Shown piece by piece: positions 44,393 through 53,078 of a stretch of DNA of 64,000 nt. The stretch comes from Cellvibrio fontiphilus (GTDB lineage Bacteria > Pseudomonadota > Gammaproteobacteria > Pseudomonadales > Cellvibrionaceae), in the NCBI RefSeq assembly GCF_035317345.1, contig NZ_JAYKTU010000002.1, one strand, 5' to 3'. A model generated the notes under the pieces. The model did not search any database. It saw only the letters and a list, made by a program, of their open reading frames with translations, and was not told the origin of the DNA. Within the stretch, counting starts at the first letter, position 1; each line of letters begins with the position of its first letter. The position numbers and the translations under genes are program-made.

Positions 44393-46012
44393 TTATTTTT
44401 TAATGTCCTGGTCGCGCAACTCGCGACGCAAAATTTTCCCCACATTCGTTTTGGGTAAGTCTTTACGAAATTCAATTTGGTGAGGAACCTTGTAAGCAGT
44501 GAGTGTTTGTTTAGCAAACTTACGCAGCTCTTCCACTGTCAGACTTTCGTTTGCGGTAACGATAAAAGCTTTAACAATTTCACTCCCTTCACCATCGGGA
44601 ACGCCTACTACAGCAGCTTCGATAACATCGGGGTGGCTACTCAATACATCCTCTACTTCATTAGGAAATACTTTGAAACCACTGACGTTAATCATATCTT
44701 TTTTACGATCAACGATTTTGATAAATCCATCCGGCTGAATAACAGCAATATCGCCTGTTTTAAACCAGCCATCGGCATCCAACACCTCAGCAGTCGCCTC
44801 CACACGCTGCCAATAGCCTTTCATCACCTGCGGGCCACGCACACATAATTCACCCGCCTCACCTGTAGGCAAACTATTGTTATGTTCATCAATAACTTTG
44901 CACTCGGTATCAGGCAAGGGCAAACCAACAGTTCCGAATTGCACTTGATCAATTGGATTATTCGATACAACGGGTGAGGTTTCAGTCAAACCATAACCTT
45001 CACTGATAGGCGCCTTGGTTAATTCCAGCCAATGTTTAGTCGTTTCTGCAGTCAGCGCCATACCACCCGAACAAGTAAGACGTAGGCTGCTGAAATCCAG
45101 ATTGCAAAAATCCTGATTGCGCATAAGTGCGTTGAACAGTGTGTTCAAGCCGACAAAAAATGTAAACGGGACACCCTGCAATGTTTTTACAAAAGTAGGA
45201 ATGTCACGTGGATTGGGAATCAGCAAACTGTGATTACCTAGAGCGACTGCCGAAGTGCAATGAATCGTGAAAGAGTAAATGTGGTATAGGGGCAACGGAG
45301 CGATGTAAAGCTCTTGCGCAGGGCGAAACACATCTTTCATTCGTTCATTGAGCTGCTCCATGTTTGCCACCAGATTGCGGTGGGTCAACATCGCACCCTT
45401 AGCAACACCTGTAGTACCGCCTGTGTATTGTAAAACGGCAATATCTTCCGGTGATTGCTCAACAAGCTGCCAGGGCGATGAGGCAGAAGCCAAAGCCCGA
45501 TTAAATGAGATTTCTTTGGGGAAAGAAAATGGCGGCACCATTTTTTTTACATACTTCACCACTGCATTTATCAATGTGCGCTTGATAAAAGGGTGTAGAT
45601 CCGCAAGTTCAGTCACTATCACCTGTTCAACACGGGTTTCGCTAATAATCGATGCAGCATTTTTTGCAATATTAGCCAACACCACCAGCGCTTTTGCACC
45701 CGAGTCATTAAGTTGATGCTTGATCTCGTGTGGAGTGTAAAGAGGATTGGTGTTAACAACTATCATCCCCGCGCGCAAGGCTCCGAATATGGCGACAGGA
45801 TATTGCAATATATTGGGCAGCTGAATGGCGATGCGATCACCGGGTTTAAGCGAGGTTTGCTGCTGTAAATAAGCGGCAAATTGCCCCGATAGGTGATCAA
45901 GTTCTGCATAAGTCAGTGAATACCCCATGCAAGTGAAAGCTTTTTTGTCAGCAAATTTTTTGCAGGATTCGGCAAAAACTTCTACAAGCGTTTTGTTGTA
46001 TTGCAACGGCAT
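44393..46012 (-). CDS. fadD: Long-chain acyl-CoA synthetase (AMP-binding)
   Basis: A 539-residue ANL-superfamily ligase that activates fatty acids to acyl-CoA through an acyl-adenylate. The P-loop-like motif is YTGGTTGVAKGA, the adenylation motif is GYGLTETSPVV, and DGWFKTGDIA and the lysine-containing C-terminal KTNVGKILRRELR are present. Length is close to FadD. GGAGA precedes the ATG by about nine bases. A perfect palindrome GCGAATTCGC sits 39 bases upstream. It is separated from the SPFH operon by about 45 bases and could read into it. Confidence 0.9.
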   Translation of the reverse strand: MPLQYNKTLVEVFAESCKKFADKKAFTCMGYSLTYAELDHLSGQFAAYLQQQTSLKPGDRIAIQLPNILQYPVAIFGALRAGMIVVNTNPLYTPHEIKHQLNDSGAKALVVLANIAKNAASIISETRVEQVIVTELADLHPFIKRTLINAVVKYVKKMVPPFSFPKEISFNRALASASSPWQLVEQSPEDIAVLQYTGGTTGVAKGAMLTHRNLVANMEQLNERMKDVFRPAQELYIAPLPLYHIYSFTIHCTSAVALGNHSLLIPNPRDIPTFVKTLQGVPFTFFVGLNTLFNALMRNQDFCNLDFSSLRLTCSGGMALTAETTKHWLELTKAPISEGYGLTETSPVVSNNPIDQVQFGTVGLPLPDTECKVIDEHNNSLPTGEAGELCVRGPQVMKGYWQRVEATAEVLDADGWFKTGDIAVIQPDGFIKIVDRKKDMINVSGFKVFPNEVEDVLSSHPDVIEAAVVGVPDGEGSEIVKAFIVTANESLTVEELRKFAKQTLTAYKVPHQIEFRKDLPKTNVGKILRRELRDQDIKK

Positions 46013-46123
46013 CTGACAGTCTCCATCTTGTTATTGTGCGACATATAAAGGCGAATTCGCAGGATATTTCCCGCTTGATATTCTGATTGTAGCCAATTAC
46101 GACGAAATGCGGGCAATTAAGAA

Positions 46124-46684
46124 TTAAGCTTGTGTACGCTCCACCAATAATAACAATTCAGCGGTAACAGCTGCGGTGAACCCCCAAATTTCATAGCTCT
46201 GGTAGTGATAAACAGGCACTTGCTGGCACAACCCAGGCCGCTCGAAATAATCGACTCGCACCTGCAGGTTTTTGAACTCGGCGATGGGCACCATAAAAAT
46301 GCTATCCAGCTCATGAGGCGAAGGCTGTAGAGGGAAACTTGCGTCAAACGCGGCGACAAACGGGGTCACCAGTGTACCGGCCCGGGTATGGCATTGAGGC
46401 AGGCACCCCAACAATTGAATCTGGCCAGCAGGCAAACCTATTTCTTCCAGAGTTTCACGCTGGGCTGTCATTAGCAGGCTGGTATCACCAGGCTCCCACA
46501 TACCACCCGGAAAACAAACCTCACCCGGGTGGTTGCGCAGATGTGCGGCGCGCTTGGTAAACAGGATAGAGGGATTATCACCGCGACTAATAAGTACCAA
46601 AACCGCGGCTTGGGGAGAGGAAACAGGTGCGAGCGGAGCCTCTTTTAGATATTGGCTCAACCCTCTGAATAACCAGGAAGCCAC
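46124..46684 (-). CDS. Nudix CoA pyrophosphohydrolase (NudL-like)
   Basis: A 186-residue Nudix hydrolase of the CoA diphosphatase type. The CoA-specific UPF0035 signature LFTKRAAHLRNHPGEVCFPGG immediately precedes the Nudix box (PGD..., then AQRETLEEIGL). It should cut CoA and acyl-CoA to phosphopantetheine derivatives. The start is GTG at 46684, overlapping the stop of the preceding gene (TAGTG), with GAGGAG four bases further upstream. Translation is therefore coupled to the small YqfO-like gene before it. Confidence 0.88.
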   Translation of the reverse strand: MASWLFRGLSQYLKEAPLAPVSSPQAAVLVLISRGDNPSILFTKRAAHLRNHPGEVCFPGGMWEPGDTSLLMTAQRETLEEIGLPAGQIQLLGCLPQCHTRAGTLVTPFVAAFDASFPLQPSPHELDSIFMVPIAEFKNLQVRVDYFERPGLCQQVPVYHYQSYEIWGFTAAVTAELLLLVERTQA

Positions 46685-47004
46685 TAAAGCTCCTCTAAAT
46701 TGACCATTAATGAAACATCATACGCCGGTGTCTCATAGGGATGAGCAGCTATTAACGCAGCTATACTCGCGCGAATATATTCACCAGCACAAACTAATTC
46801 AACTCGATACTCGGCTAGCACCTCACATTCGCCAAGCTTGCCCAAGTACGGCTGGGCACCGGGTAAGGGCCTGAACTGCCCCTGCCCGGGCACCTGCCAG
46901 CAACACTGGTCGTAGTTACCAATCCTGCCGGCACCCGCCTCAAAAACAGCGGCTTTTACTATCTCAAGGTGGGACTCGGGGACAAAGAAGACTAATTTAT
47001 ACAT
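46684..47004 (-). CDS. Stand-alone YqfO/NIF3-insert-domain protein
   Basis: A 106-residue protein corresponding to the small PII-like domain inserted in YqfO/NIF3 proteins. It opens YKLVFFVPESHLEIVKAAVFEAGAGRIGNYDQCCW and continues with GQFRPLPGAQPYLG and AHPYETPAYDV. Stand-alone versions are common in Pseudomonas. Function is unknown; the fold is related to nitrogen-regulatory PII and CutA proteins. It lies 23 bases after serA and overlaps the Nudix gene by one base, so serA-yqfO-nudL probably form one transcript. Confidence 0.85.
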   Translation of the reverse strand: MYKLVFFVPESHLEIVKAAVFEAGAGRIGNYDQCCWQVPGQGQFRPLPGAQPYLGKLGECEVLAEYRVELVCAGEYIRASIAALIAAHPYETPAYDVSLMVNLEEL

Positions 47005-47027
47005 CTGCCCTGCCCCTTTTTACTCAG

Positions 47028-48203
47028 TTAGATAACACGCACTGCAATCACGTGTTCGACCTTGGCAAGCGCTGCAACCAACTCAGCTGAAGGAACGATT
47101 TCAACATCGATGATGTTGTAGGCCACATCGCCACGGCTTTTGTTCACCATATCTACCACGTTGGCCTTATGGTCGGCCAACACCGACAACACATGTCCTA
47201 ACACGCCCGATACATTCTGGTTGGAGAAAGTAATGCGCGCACCCATAGCACCATTGCGATCCATAGACACTGCCGGGAAATTCACCGAGTTTTTGATGTT
47301 GCCGTTTTCCAGATAATCCACCAACTGATCCGCCGCCATAATCGCACAGTTTTCCTCTGCCTCTTCGGTGCTAGCGCCTATGTGCGGCATGGCCAATACA
47401 TCAGGGCGATTGAGCAGAATAGGCTCGGGGAAATCGCAAATGTACTTGCCCAAATGACCAGCATTGAGGCTGTCCACCACGGCGTGAGCATCTACAATCG
47501 CCTCGCGCGCAAAATTCAGCAGCACTGCGCCTTTTTTGCAAACTTTCAGGGTATCGGCGTTAATTAAATGTTTGGTCTGCGGAATGGCAGGAACATGCAG
47601 GGTGATAAAGTCGGAGCGCGCCAGTAGCGATTGCAGATTTTCCATGCGCCCTACCTGATTGGGCAGGCGCCATGCGGCTTCTACCGACAAGGCAGGGTCA
47701 AAACCCACCACATTCATACCCAGCGCCAATGCAGCATCTGCGATCAAGGAGCCAATTGCGCCCAAGCCCACGATACCCAAAGTTTTGCCTTGAATTTCCA
47801 TACCAGCAAAGTTGGATTTTTCTTTTTCCAGTAATTTGGACATTTCTTCGGCGTCAGTCATGTGGGTCAAACCATTCACATACTGCATGCCCGACACTAT
47901 ACCGCGCGAGCCGAGCAACATACCGGCCAGTACCAGTTCCTTAACCGCATTGGCATTGGCGCCTGGGGAATTGAACACGACCACACCCTTTTTGGTGTAC
48001 TCCTCCACCGGCACGTTATTGGTGCCGGCGCCAGCGCGCGCAACCGCTTTGACTGAGTCAGGCAAAGCTTCGCCATGCAGTTTATGACTGCGCAAAATGT
48101 AGGCATCCGGGCTGCCAATATCGCTCGCCACTTCATAGTTCTCACGGGGAAAACGGTTCAGCCCTTTGATGGAAATCGCGTTGTAGGTTTTGATCTTGAA
48201 CAT
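47028..48203 (-). CDS. serA: D-3-phosphoglycerate dehydrogenase SerA
   Basis: A 391-residue enzyme for the first committed step of serine synthesis, oxidising 3-phosphoglycerate to 3-phosphohydroxypyruvate with NAD. The substrate and NAD domains (ARAGAGTNNVPVEEY, GLGAIGSLIADAA, LNFAREAIVDAHAV) and the catalytic histidine in MPHIGASTEEAEEN are visible. A C-terminal ACT domain for serine feedback (about 320-391: NQNVSGVLGHVLSVLADHKA) is present. The ATG at 48203 has GAGGA about eight bases upstream; a longer reading to 48230 is rejected. It lies 71 bases after serC. Confidence 0.94.
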   Translation of the reverse strand: MFKIKTYNAISIKGLNRFPRENYEVASDIGSPDAYILRSHKLHGEALPDSVKAVARAGAGTNNVPVEEYTKKGVVVFNSPGANANAVKELVLAGMLLGSRGIVSGMQYVNGLTHMTDAEEMSKLLEKEKSNFAGMEIQGKTLGIVGLGAIGSLIADAALALGMNVVGFDPALSVEAAWRLPNQVGRMENLQSLLARSDFITLHVPAIPQTKHLINADTLKVCKKGAVLLNFAREAIVDAHAVVDSLNAGHLGKYICDFPEPILLNRPDVLAMPHIGASTEEAEENCAIMAADQLVDYLENGNIKNSVNFPAVSMDRNGAMGARITFSNQNVSGVLGHVLSVLADHKANVVDMVNKSRGDVAYNIIDVEIVPSAELVAALAKVEHVIAVRVI

Positions 48204-48274
48204 GGGGTTTATCCTCAAATCGACGAACAAAAAGGCCGTGTAAAAACACGGCCTTCATTCAATTAACTGGCTAA

Positions 48275-49390
48275 TCAGGCCGCGGTGGCTTGCTCGTAAG
48301 CCCAAGTCAACCAAGGCAGCAGTGCCTCAAGGTCACTGGCGCTCACGGTGGCGCCGCACCAGATACGCAGGCCGGGAGGAGCATCGCGGTAAGCACCAAT
48401 GTCATAGGCCACACCTTCTTTATCCAACAGCTTGATCATAGCTTTGACTTGGTCAGGCGTAGCCTTCAGGGTGAAACACACACTAGTATTGGACAGGGTT
48501 TCTGGCGTTTGCGCCAGGAAATCGATCCAGTCATTGGCGGCCACAAACTTTTTCAACACATCGAGGTTGGCGTTGGAGCGAGCGATAGTTTCTTTGACGC
48601 CACCAATCGCACGCACCCAGTCCAGTGCATCCAAATAATCCGCCACCGCCAACATGGACGGGGTGTTGATGGTATCGCCCTTGAAAATTCCCTCAACCAC
48701 CTTGCCACCACTGGTCATGCGGAACAACTTGGGCATCGGCCAGCTGGGTTTGTAGGTTTCCAAACGCTCTACCGCACGCGGGCTGAGGATCAACATACCG
48801 TGAGCACCCTCACCGCCCAGCACTTTCTGCCAGCTGTAGGTGATTACGTCGAGCTTTTCCCAAGGCATGTCCATCGCAAATACCGCTGAGGTAGCGTCGC
48901 AAATAGTCAGGCCTTTGCGGTCTGCAGGAATCCAGTCGCCGTTGGGGACTTTTACGCCAGAAGTTGTGCCGTTCCAGGTGAAGATGACGTCGTTGTCAAA
49001 ATTCACTTTGGACAAATCAGGCAGTAAACCGTAATCAGCTTCGTGTGCGTTAACACTCAATTTCAGCTCTTTGGTGGCATCGCTCAACCAGCCTTTACCG
49101 AAAGATTCCCATTGCAGGATGTCTACGCCGCGCGCGCCGAGCAGCGACCACATCGCCATTTCCACGGCGCCGGTATCAGACCCGGGAACCACACCGACGC
49201 GATAACCCTCCGGCAGGCCCAGCAACTCGGCGGTATCTTCGCAGGCGCGCTGCAAAGCAGCTTTACCAATTGTGGAGCGGTGTGAGCGACCCAAGGTGGA
49301 AATATCCAACTGATCCAAGCTGTAACCCGGGCGTTTGCTGCAGGGGCCAGATGAAAAATTAGGGTTGTTGGGTTTTACGGCTGGCTTCAT
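48275..49390 (-). CDS. serC: Phosphoserine aminotransferase, alphaproteobacterial/archaeal-like type
   Basis: A 371-residue PLP enzyme that converts 3-phosphohydroxypyruvate to phosphoserine and also serves vitamin B6 synthesis. The N-terminus PNFSSGPCSKRPGY, the GTTSGVKVPNG loop and the Schiff-base lysine K189 in TYSWQKVLGGEGAHG fit the SerC_2 (TIGR01365-like) group. The usual enterobacterial SerC carries a different sequence (INFNAGPA...). Two other members of this pathway, serA and pdxB, lie in the same window. A leader of about 130 bases with a strong hairpin precedes it. Confidence 0.9.
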   Translation of the reverse strand: MKPAVKPNNPNFSSGPCSKRPGYSLDQLDISTLGRSHRSTIGKAALQRACEDTAELLGLPEGYRVGVVPGSDTGAVEMAMWSLLGARGVDILQWESFGKGWLSDATKELKLSVNAHEADYGLLPDLSKVNFDNDVIFTWNGTTSGVKVPNGDWIPADRKGLTICDATSAVFAMDMPWEKLDVITYSWQKVLGGEGAHGMLILSPRAVERLETYKPSWPMPKLFRMTSGGKVVEGIFKGDTINTPSMLAVADYLDALDWVRAIGGVKETIARSNANLDVLKKFVAANDWIDFLAQTPETLSNTSVCFTLKATPDQVKAMIKLLDKEGVAYDIGAYRDAPPGLRIWCGATVSASDLEALLPWLTWAYEQATAA

Positions 49391-49469
49391 GGTAGTCCTC
49401 TAGCTGACAGGAACGGCATTCTTTGCGCTAGCTATCCAATGCGATAGCAATCCCGCAAGGCTCGCCAAA

Positions 49470-49532
49470 GAGGGTTCGCCCTCCAAGCAACAATCATGGG
49501 GCAAACCCGTAAAATTCGGGGCGTCGATTATG
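49470..49532 (-). promoter_or_regulatory. Predicted serC promoter and leader hairpin
   Basis: Leftward -10 CATAAT (49532-49527) in the context GGCATAATCGACGCC, with a poor -35. In the leader a 5-bp stem GAGGG/CCCTC (49470-49483) holds a tetraloop. Promoter position is by motif only. Confidence 0.4.
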
Positions 49533-49596
49533 CCAGCTCGCCTTCAAATAACCTAGCCAGAGGTATGTAAACAAACGGAAAAACGACTTGCGAAGC

Positions 49597-49728
49597 AAAA
49601 AAAAGCCCTCTGGATTCCAGAGGGCGCAGGGAGACGTCGATGCATCAACCAGACATCGACGGTGAGAGAACCTAAATGCTCGGAACCAACAGCGACACTC
49701 CTTCGCCCAACAAGCATTTCAATCAACT
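49597..49728 (-). ncRNA. Candidate small RNA under a LacI-type operator
   Basis: A leftward unit of about 130 nt with promoter and terminator but no convincing reading frame. From a predicted start near 49728 it contains hairpin 1 (AAATGCT 49719-49713 with AGCATTT 49680-49674), then a CU-rich linker (GGTTCTCTCACC). Hairpin 2 (CGTCGATG 49661-49654 with CATCGACG 49642-49635), a second linker TCTCCCTGC and an intrinsic terminator (49625-49605) with eight Us follow. The layout resembles trans-acting regulatory RNAs. Alternatives are an untranslated leader remnant or a decayed gene. It is not backed by any expression data. Confidence 0.5.
49605..49625 (-). terminator. Strong leftward intrinsic terminator of the candidate sRNA
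   Basis: GCCCTCTGGAATCCAGAGGGC is a near-perfect palindrome on the minus strand followed by TTTTTTTT (49604-49597). It blocks transcription from upstream into serC. Confidence 0.92.
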
Positions 49729-49734
49729 GATACC

Positions 49735-49763
49735 AATTTATGACTTTATGACAGCGCTGTCAA
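49735..49763 (-). promoter_or_regulatory. LacI-type operator fused to a leftward promoter (copy 1)
   Basis: The palindrome TGACAGCGCTGTCA (49749-49762) overlaps the perfect -35 TTGACA (49763-49758). A 17-base spacer leads to -10 TAAATT (49740-49735). Bound repressor would cover the -35. The same palindrome occurs at 57140-57153 before the TonB receptor. The central CG is typical of LacI/GalR-family operators. Confidence 0.7.
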
Positions 49764-49835
49764 CAATAATTTGGAGTCTTTGAGGAGCTCATCACCAAAC
49801 GCAGATAAAGCGATAGAGGAACAATATGAAGAAAC

Positions 49836-49870
49836 GCCATATCGAGCGCTTAATTGAACATCGATATGGC
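49836..49870 (-). terminator. Hairpin after the second halogenase-like gene
   Basis: Arms GCCATATCGA (49836-49845) and TCGATATGGC (49861-49870) are perfect complements and lie 27 bases past the stop in the leftward direction. The following GTTTCTTC is only moderately U-rich. Confidence 0.6.
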
Positions 49871-49896
49871 AATTTCAAAAATCGAAATAGGGAAGA

Positions 49897-51453
49897 TTAA
49901 ATCAGCGGCATACCACGTTGGACTACGTGGTCAATCAACGCCCGATTTGAAGGCAAGCCGGAAAGATATTTGCGCGTCTTTTCAACATTCTCGCGAATAC
50001 GACTTAGGGCTAATGACGGATTGTCCGAACCGCGCGGCAAACGGTTGGCATCCATAGTAAACCCCATACCATAGAGCACATACTGGTAACTGGCAGAAGG
50101 GAAAATCTCCTCCACCTGAATGAAGTCAGTGCGGTGGGGTGGCCGGTGTTTCCATAGCTGCAATAATTCACGCAAATGCTCAGGCAGGGCTTCGGGTGCA
50201 GACATATCGCGCCAATAATCTGAATCCTGACGCGCCGTCAGCGCGTAGTGAAGCTTAAGAAAGTCGATAATGCGATCCCAGCGATAACGGAAGATTTCAT
50301 TAAATCGCCCGGAGACAATAGTCATCGCCGATCTATCGACCGGGAACTCTTCGCAAATCATATTCATCGATAACTCGACCAAGGCCAGTGCCGATGCCTC
50401 CAGAGGTTCGATAAACCCGGCAGCCATTCCCACCGCAACGCAGTTGCGATGCCAGAACTCCTGTCGATGCCCTGCTCTGATGGATAATTTTTTACTGGTC
50501 AGCGAGTCCGCAACTTTTTGGCCAACACTTTTAGCAATATGCGCGCGCAACTCTACTTCAGCTTGCTCCTGCGAAATATAGCTACTGGAAAACACATAAC
50601 CCACGCCACGGCGGGACGACAGACCTATATCCCAGGTCCAACCTGCCGATTGCGCCGTTGCCACAGTACAGGACTCAATCGGACTTGAAGGTTCCGGATA
50701 AGGTACCTGCATAGCCAAGGCAGTATCGTTTAGGGAGAGATGTTTTTTATCAACAAACGGAACACCAAAATGCTGCCCCAACAACAAGCAACTTAAACCC
50801 GAACAATCGATAAACAAATCACCCTTGAGCAAGCCCGAATTTTTAGTATCGAGCGCAGCAATATCGCCATTTTCTGCAGCAACAACACGGGTAACGTGAT
50901 CCAAAACATGGATGACGCCCAGAGCCTTGGTGCAGTGTTGCTGCAACAAAGTGGCAAACTTACCTGCATCCAGGTGATAGCCATAATTCAAAACCCCTGC
51001 ATACTCAGGCGTGGTGATTTGTTTGGGAGCCAAACCCTGTTCAGCTATGGTGAATTGGGATGAAACCACTTCAGCAAATGGGCGATCAACAAATTGCGTT
51101 TGCCACACTGCGGCTAAATTACATTCTGCGTAGCCGTTGGGAATGCTAAAAGGGTGATGATAGATATCATCAGCAGCGCCGGTACGCCAGCCAACAAATT
51201 TGGAACCTTGTTTGAACGAAGCAAAACACTCTCGGATTAGATCCGTTTCGGAGATGCCAATCTTGCGCAACGTCGTGCGCATGGAGGGCCAAGTGCCCTC
51301 GCCCACACCGATGGTGTTCACGTCCGGGGATTCGATAAGTGTAATACTGATGGGCGACTGGCTGTGCTTGAACTCAGCGGCCAATAAACCTGCCGCCAAC
51401 CAACCCGCTGTCCCACCGCCGACGATGATGACTTTTTTTATTGGATTATTCAT
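49897..51453 (-). CDS. Tryptophan-halogenase-like flavoprotein 2
   Basis: A 518-residue flavin-dependent protein of the tryptophan halogenase family (PF04820). The FAD-binding GGGTAGW lies at 12-18. The lysine equivalent to catalytic K79 of PrnA/RebH is K81 in ASFKQGSKF, and the EPLE motif holds the conserved glutamate (about E352). The diagnostic WxWxIP motif is altered to WTWDIG (272-277). Family members in TonB-receptor loci act on unknown ligands; chlorination of tryptophan should not be assumed. No flavin reductase gene is adjacent. The ATG at 51453 is preferred to a longer reading to 51585 that overlaps the upstream gene. It lies 113 bases after halogenase-like gene 1, with two hairpins between. 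Confidence 0.85.
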   Translation of the reverse strand: MNNPIKKVIIVGGGTAGWLAAGLLAAEFKHSQSPISITLIESPDVNTIGVGEGTWPSMRTTLRKIGISETDLIRECFASFKQGSKFVGWRTGAADDIYHHPFSIPNGYAECNLAAVWQTQFVDRPFAEVVSSQFTIAEQGLAPKQITTPEYAGVLNYGYHLDAGKFATLLQQHCTKALGVIHVLDHVTRVVAAENGDIAALDTKNSGLLKGDLFIDCSGLSCLLLGQHFGVPFVDKKHLSLNDTALAMQVPYPEPSSPIESCTVATAQSAGWTWDIGLSSRRGVGYVFSSSYISQEQAEVELRAHIAKSVGQKVADSLTSKKLSIRAGHRQEFWHRNCVAVGMAAGFIEPLEASALALVELSMNMICEEFPVDRSAMTIVSGRFNEIFRYRWDRIIDFLKLHYALTARQDSDYWRDMSAPEALPEHLRELLQLWKHRPPHRTDFIQVEEIFPSASYQYVLYGMGFTMDANRLPRGSDNPSLALSRIRENVEKTRKYLSGLPSNRALIDHVVQRGMPLI

Positions 51454-51488
51454 AACTCGCTTCTTGTCATAACTCACTGCTTGAGATG

Positions 51489-51540
51489 GCCCTGCCAGAT
51501 AACAGGGCTTGCGGAGTATATTACTTGGCAGAATGCCAAG
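51489..51540 (-). other. Two hairpins between the halogenase-like genes
   Basis: Stem CTTGGCA/TGCCAAG with loop GAA (51524-51540) and stem GCCCTG/CAGGGC (51489-51508) fill the 113-base gap. Neither is followed by a U-run, so they are more likely RNA-processing or stability elements than terminators. Confidence 0.5.
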
Positions 51541-51566
51541 TCGATCATGCAGAAGCAGAAAACGGT

Positions 51567-53048
51567 TCAAGCATCCATAGCACAATAGCGAGCAATGAAC
51601 TGCTCATGAGGCAGTAGTTGTGCCAGATGATTGGCTATGTGATCGCGATATCCATTCATGTATTGAATAAATTCTGCATCGGACATGTTGTCTACGATGG
51701 GCTGGTAATCGCGCGGCACAAACCCTTGCCCAATCAATACCTGTGCCCAACCATTCGTCCTGAATAATTCATCACCACCCAAGAACACCATGCCGCTCTG
51801 GGTAAACATATCCATGCGATGACGCAAGGTGTCAGGCACCGGCATCTGCCGCACATAATCCCAAAATGCCGAATCATTACGCGCTGTTGCATGGTAATGA
51901 AGAATGATGAAATCACGAATAGATTCCGCCTCCTCCTTGGATTGACGATTGTATTCATCAACCAACACTTGTTGTACACCACGCAAGGGAAACAAACGTA
52001 AAAAGCGAATCAAACCAGAAGTGACCATATGAATACTGGTCGACTCTAAAGGCTCGAGGAAACCCGAAGCCAAACCCAGTGCAACACAATTTTTATTCCA
52101 CCCAAGCTTGCGCCGCCCAGTAGTAAATTGAATCACTCGCGGTTCGGTTAACCTTTCACCTTCGATATTGGCAGTTAAAGTTTTTTCTGCCCAGTCCCTA
52201 TCGGCAAATTGACTGGAGTAAACAAGTCCATTACCCGTGCGATTTTGTAAAGGGATACGCCACTGCCAACCAAATGCCTGTGCTGTCGAGCTGGTGTAAG
52301 GAGTAGCCGGCTTTATTTTAGCGGTTTGCACAGCCAGCGCTGTATCGCAGGGCAACCAGTGTTGCCAGTTTTCATAACCGCTGTTGAGTGTCTGCTCGAT
52401 TAACAAACCGCGAAACCCGCTGCAATCGATAAAAAAATCACCTTCGATTTTAGTACCATTGTTCAGTTGTAAGGATTCAATAAAACCTGTGTCCGGGTTT
52501 TGGGAAACCTGCTCTATTTTTCCCTCGCAGCGAATCACTCCTAAACGCTCGCTGAATTGACGCAGATATTTAGCATAGAGCCCGGCATCAAAATGAAACG
52601 CATAATTGAGCGCGGGATTGTCGCTAATGATAAAACGTTCAGCGCGTGCTGCTTCGTGCTCCAAACAATAGGCACCAAAAGGGATTTGCAAACCTAACTT
52701 TTGTGCACGCGCCCAAAAATGCTGGAATTCTCCTGCCCAAAAAATACGCCCAACCTGACCAAAGGCATGGATATAATCTTCACCTACACTTCCCCAATTT
52801 TTGAAATTAATCCCCAACTTAAATGTTGCATGGGTAGCACGCATCATTTCTGCTTCATCGATGCCAATCAGTTTGTGAAAAGCCTGCATAGTAGGAATAG
52901 TTGCTTCGCCTACACCAACCACACCTATTTCCTCGGACTCAACCAGAGTCACTTGTACTTTTCCCTGATAGACCTTTCCTATAGCAGCCGCCGCCAACCA
53001 ACCAGCAGTGCCACCACCTACTATGATTAATTTTTTTACAGGCTGCAT
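51567..53048 (-). CDS. Tryptophan-halogenase-like flavoprotein 1
   Basis: A 493-residue member of the same family as the next gene but clearly divergent from it. FAD loop GGGTAGW (11-17), catalytic-lysine equivalent K77 in ATFKLGINFKNW, intact WxWxIP as WQWRIP (261-266) and the FLEPLESTSIH motif (E335) are all present, so the halogenase active site looks complete. The indole-binding pocket of tryptophan halogenases cannot be verified by eye. AGAGGT lies before the ATG. It is third in the receptor operon, 30 bases after the SapC-like gene. The true substrate, possibly a carbohydrate- or aromatic-derived ligand, is unknown. Confidence 0.88.
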   Translation of the reverse strand: MQPVKKLIIVGGGTAGWLAAAAIGKVYQGKVQVTLVESEEIGVVGVGEATIPTMQAFHKLIGIDEAEMMRATHATFKLGINFKNWGSVGEDYIHAFGQVGRIFWAGEFQHFWARAQKLGLQIPFGAYCLEHEAARAERFIISDNPALNYAFHFDAGLYAKYLRQFSERLGVIRCEGKIEQVSQNPDTGFIESLQLNNGTKIEGDFFIDCSGFRGLLIEQTLNSGYENWQHWLPCDTALAVQTAKIKPATPYTSSTAQAFGWQWRIPLQNRTGNGLVYSSQFADRDWAEKTLTANIEGERLTEPRVIQFTTGRRKLGWNKNCVALGLASGFLEPLESTSIHMVTSGLIRFLRLFPLRGVQQVLVDEYNRQSKEEAESIRDFIILHYHATARNDSAFWDYVRQMPVPDTLRHRMDMFTQSGMVFLGGDELFRTNGWAQVLIGQGFVPRDYQPIVDNMSDAEFIQYMNGYRDHIANHLAQLLPHEQFIARYCAMDA

Positions 53049-53078
53049 TTTTACCTCTTATTATGAAATCAATCCGAA

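Noticed and set aside
49620..49717. Possible small protein encoded in the candidate sRNA (ATG at 49717)
   Set aside because: No ribosome binding site, the frame runs through the terminator stem and its U-tract, and codon content is not protein-like.
49826..49900. Short rightward reading frame of 24 codons with a good GAGGA site downstream of the operator
   Set aside because: It overlaps the hairpin after halogenase-like gene 2 and the 3' end of that gene. Composition is explained by the inverted repeat, and the operator's -35 faces the other way.
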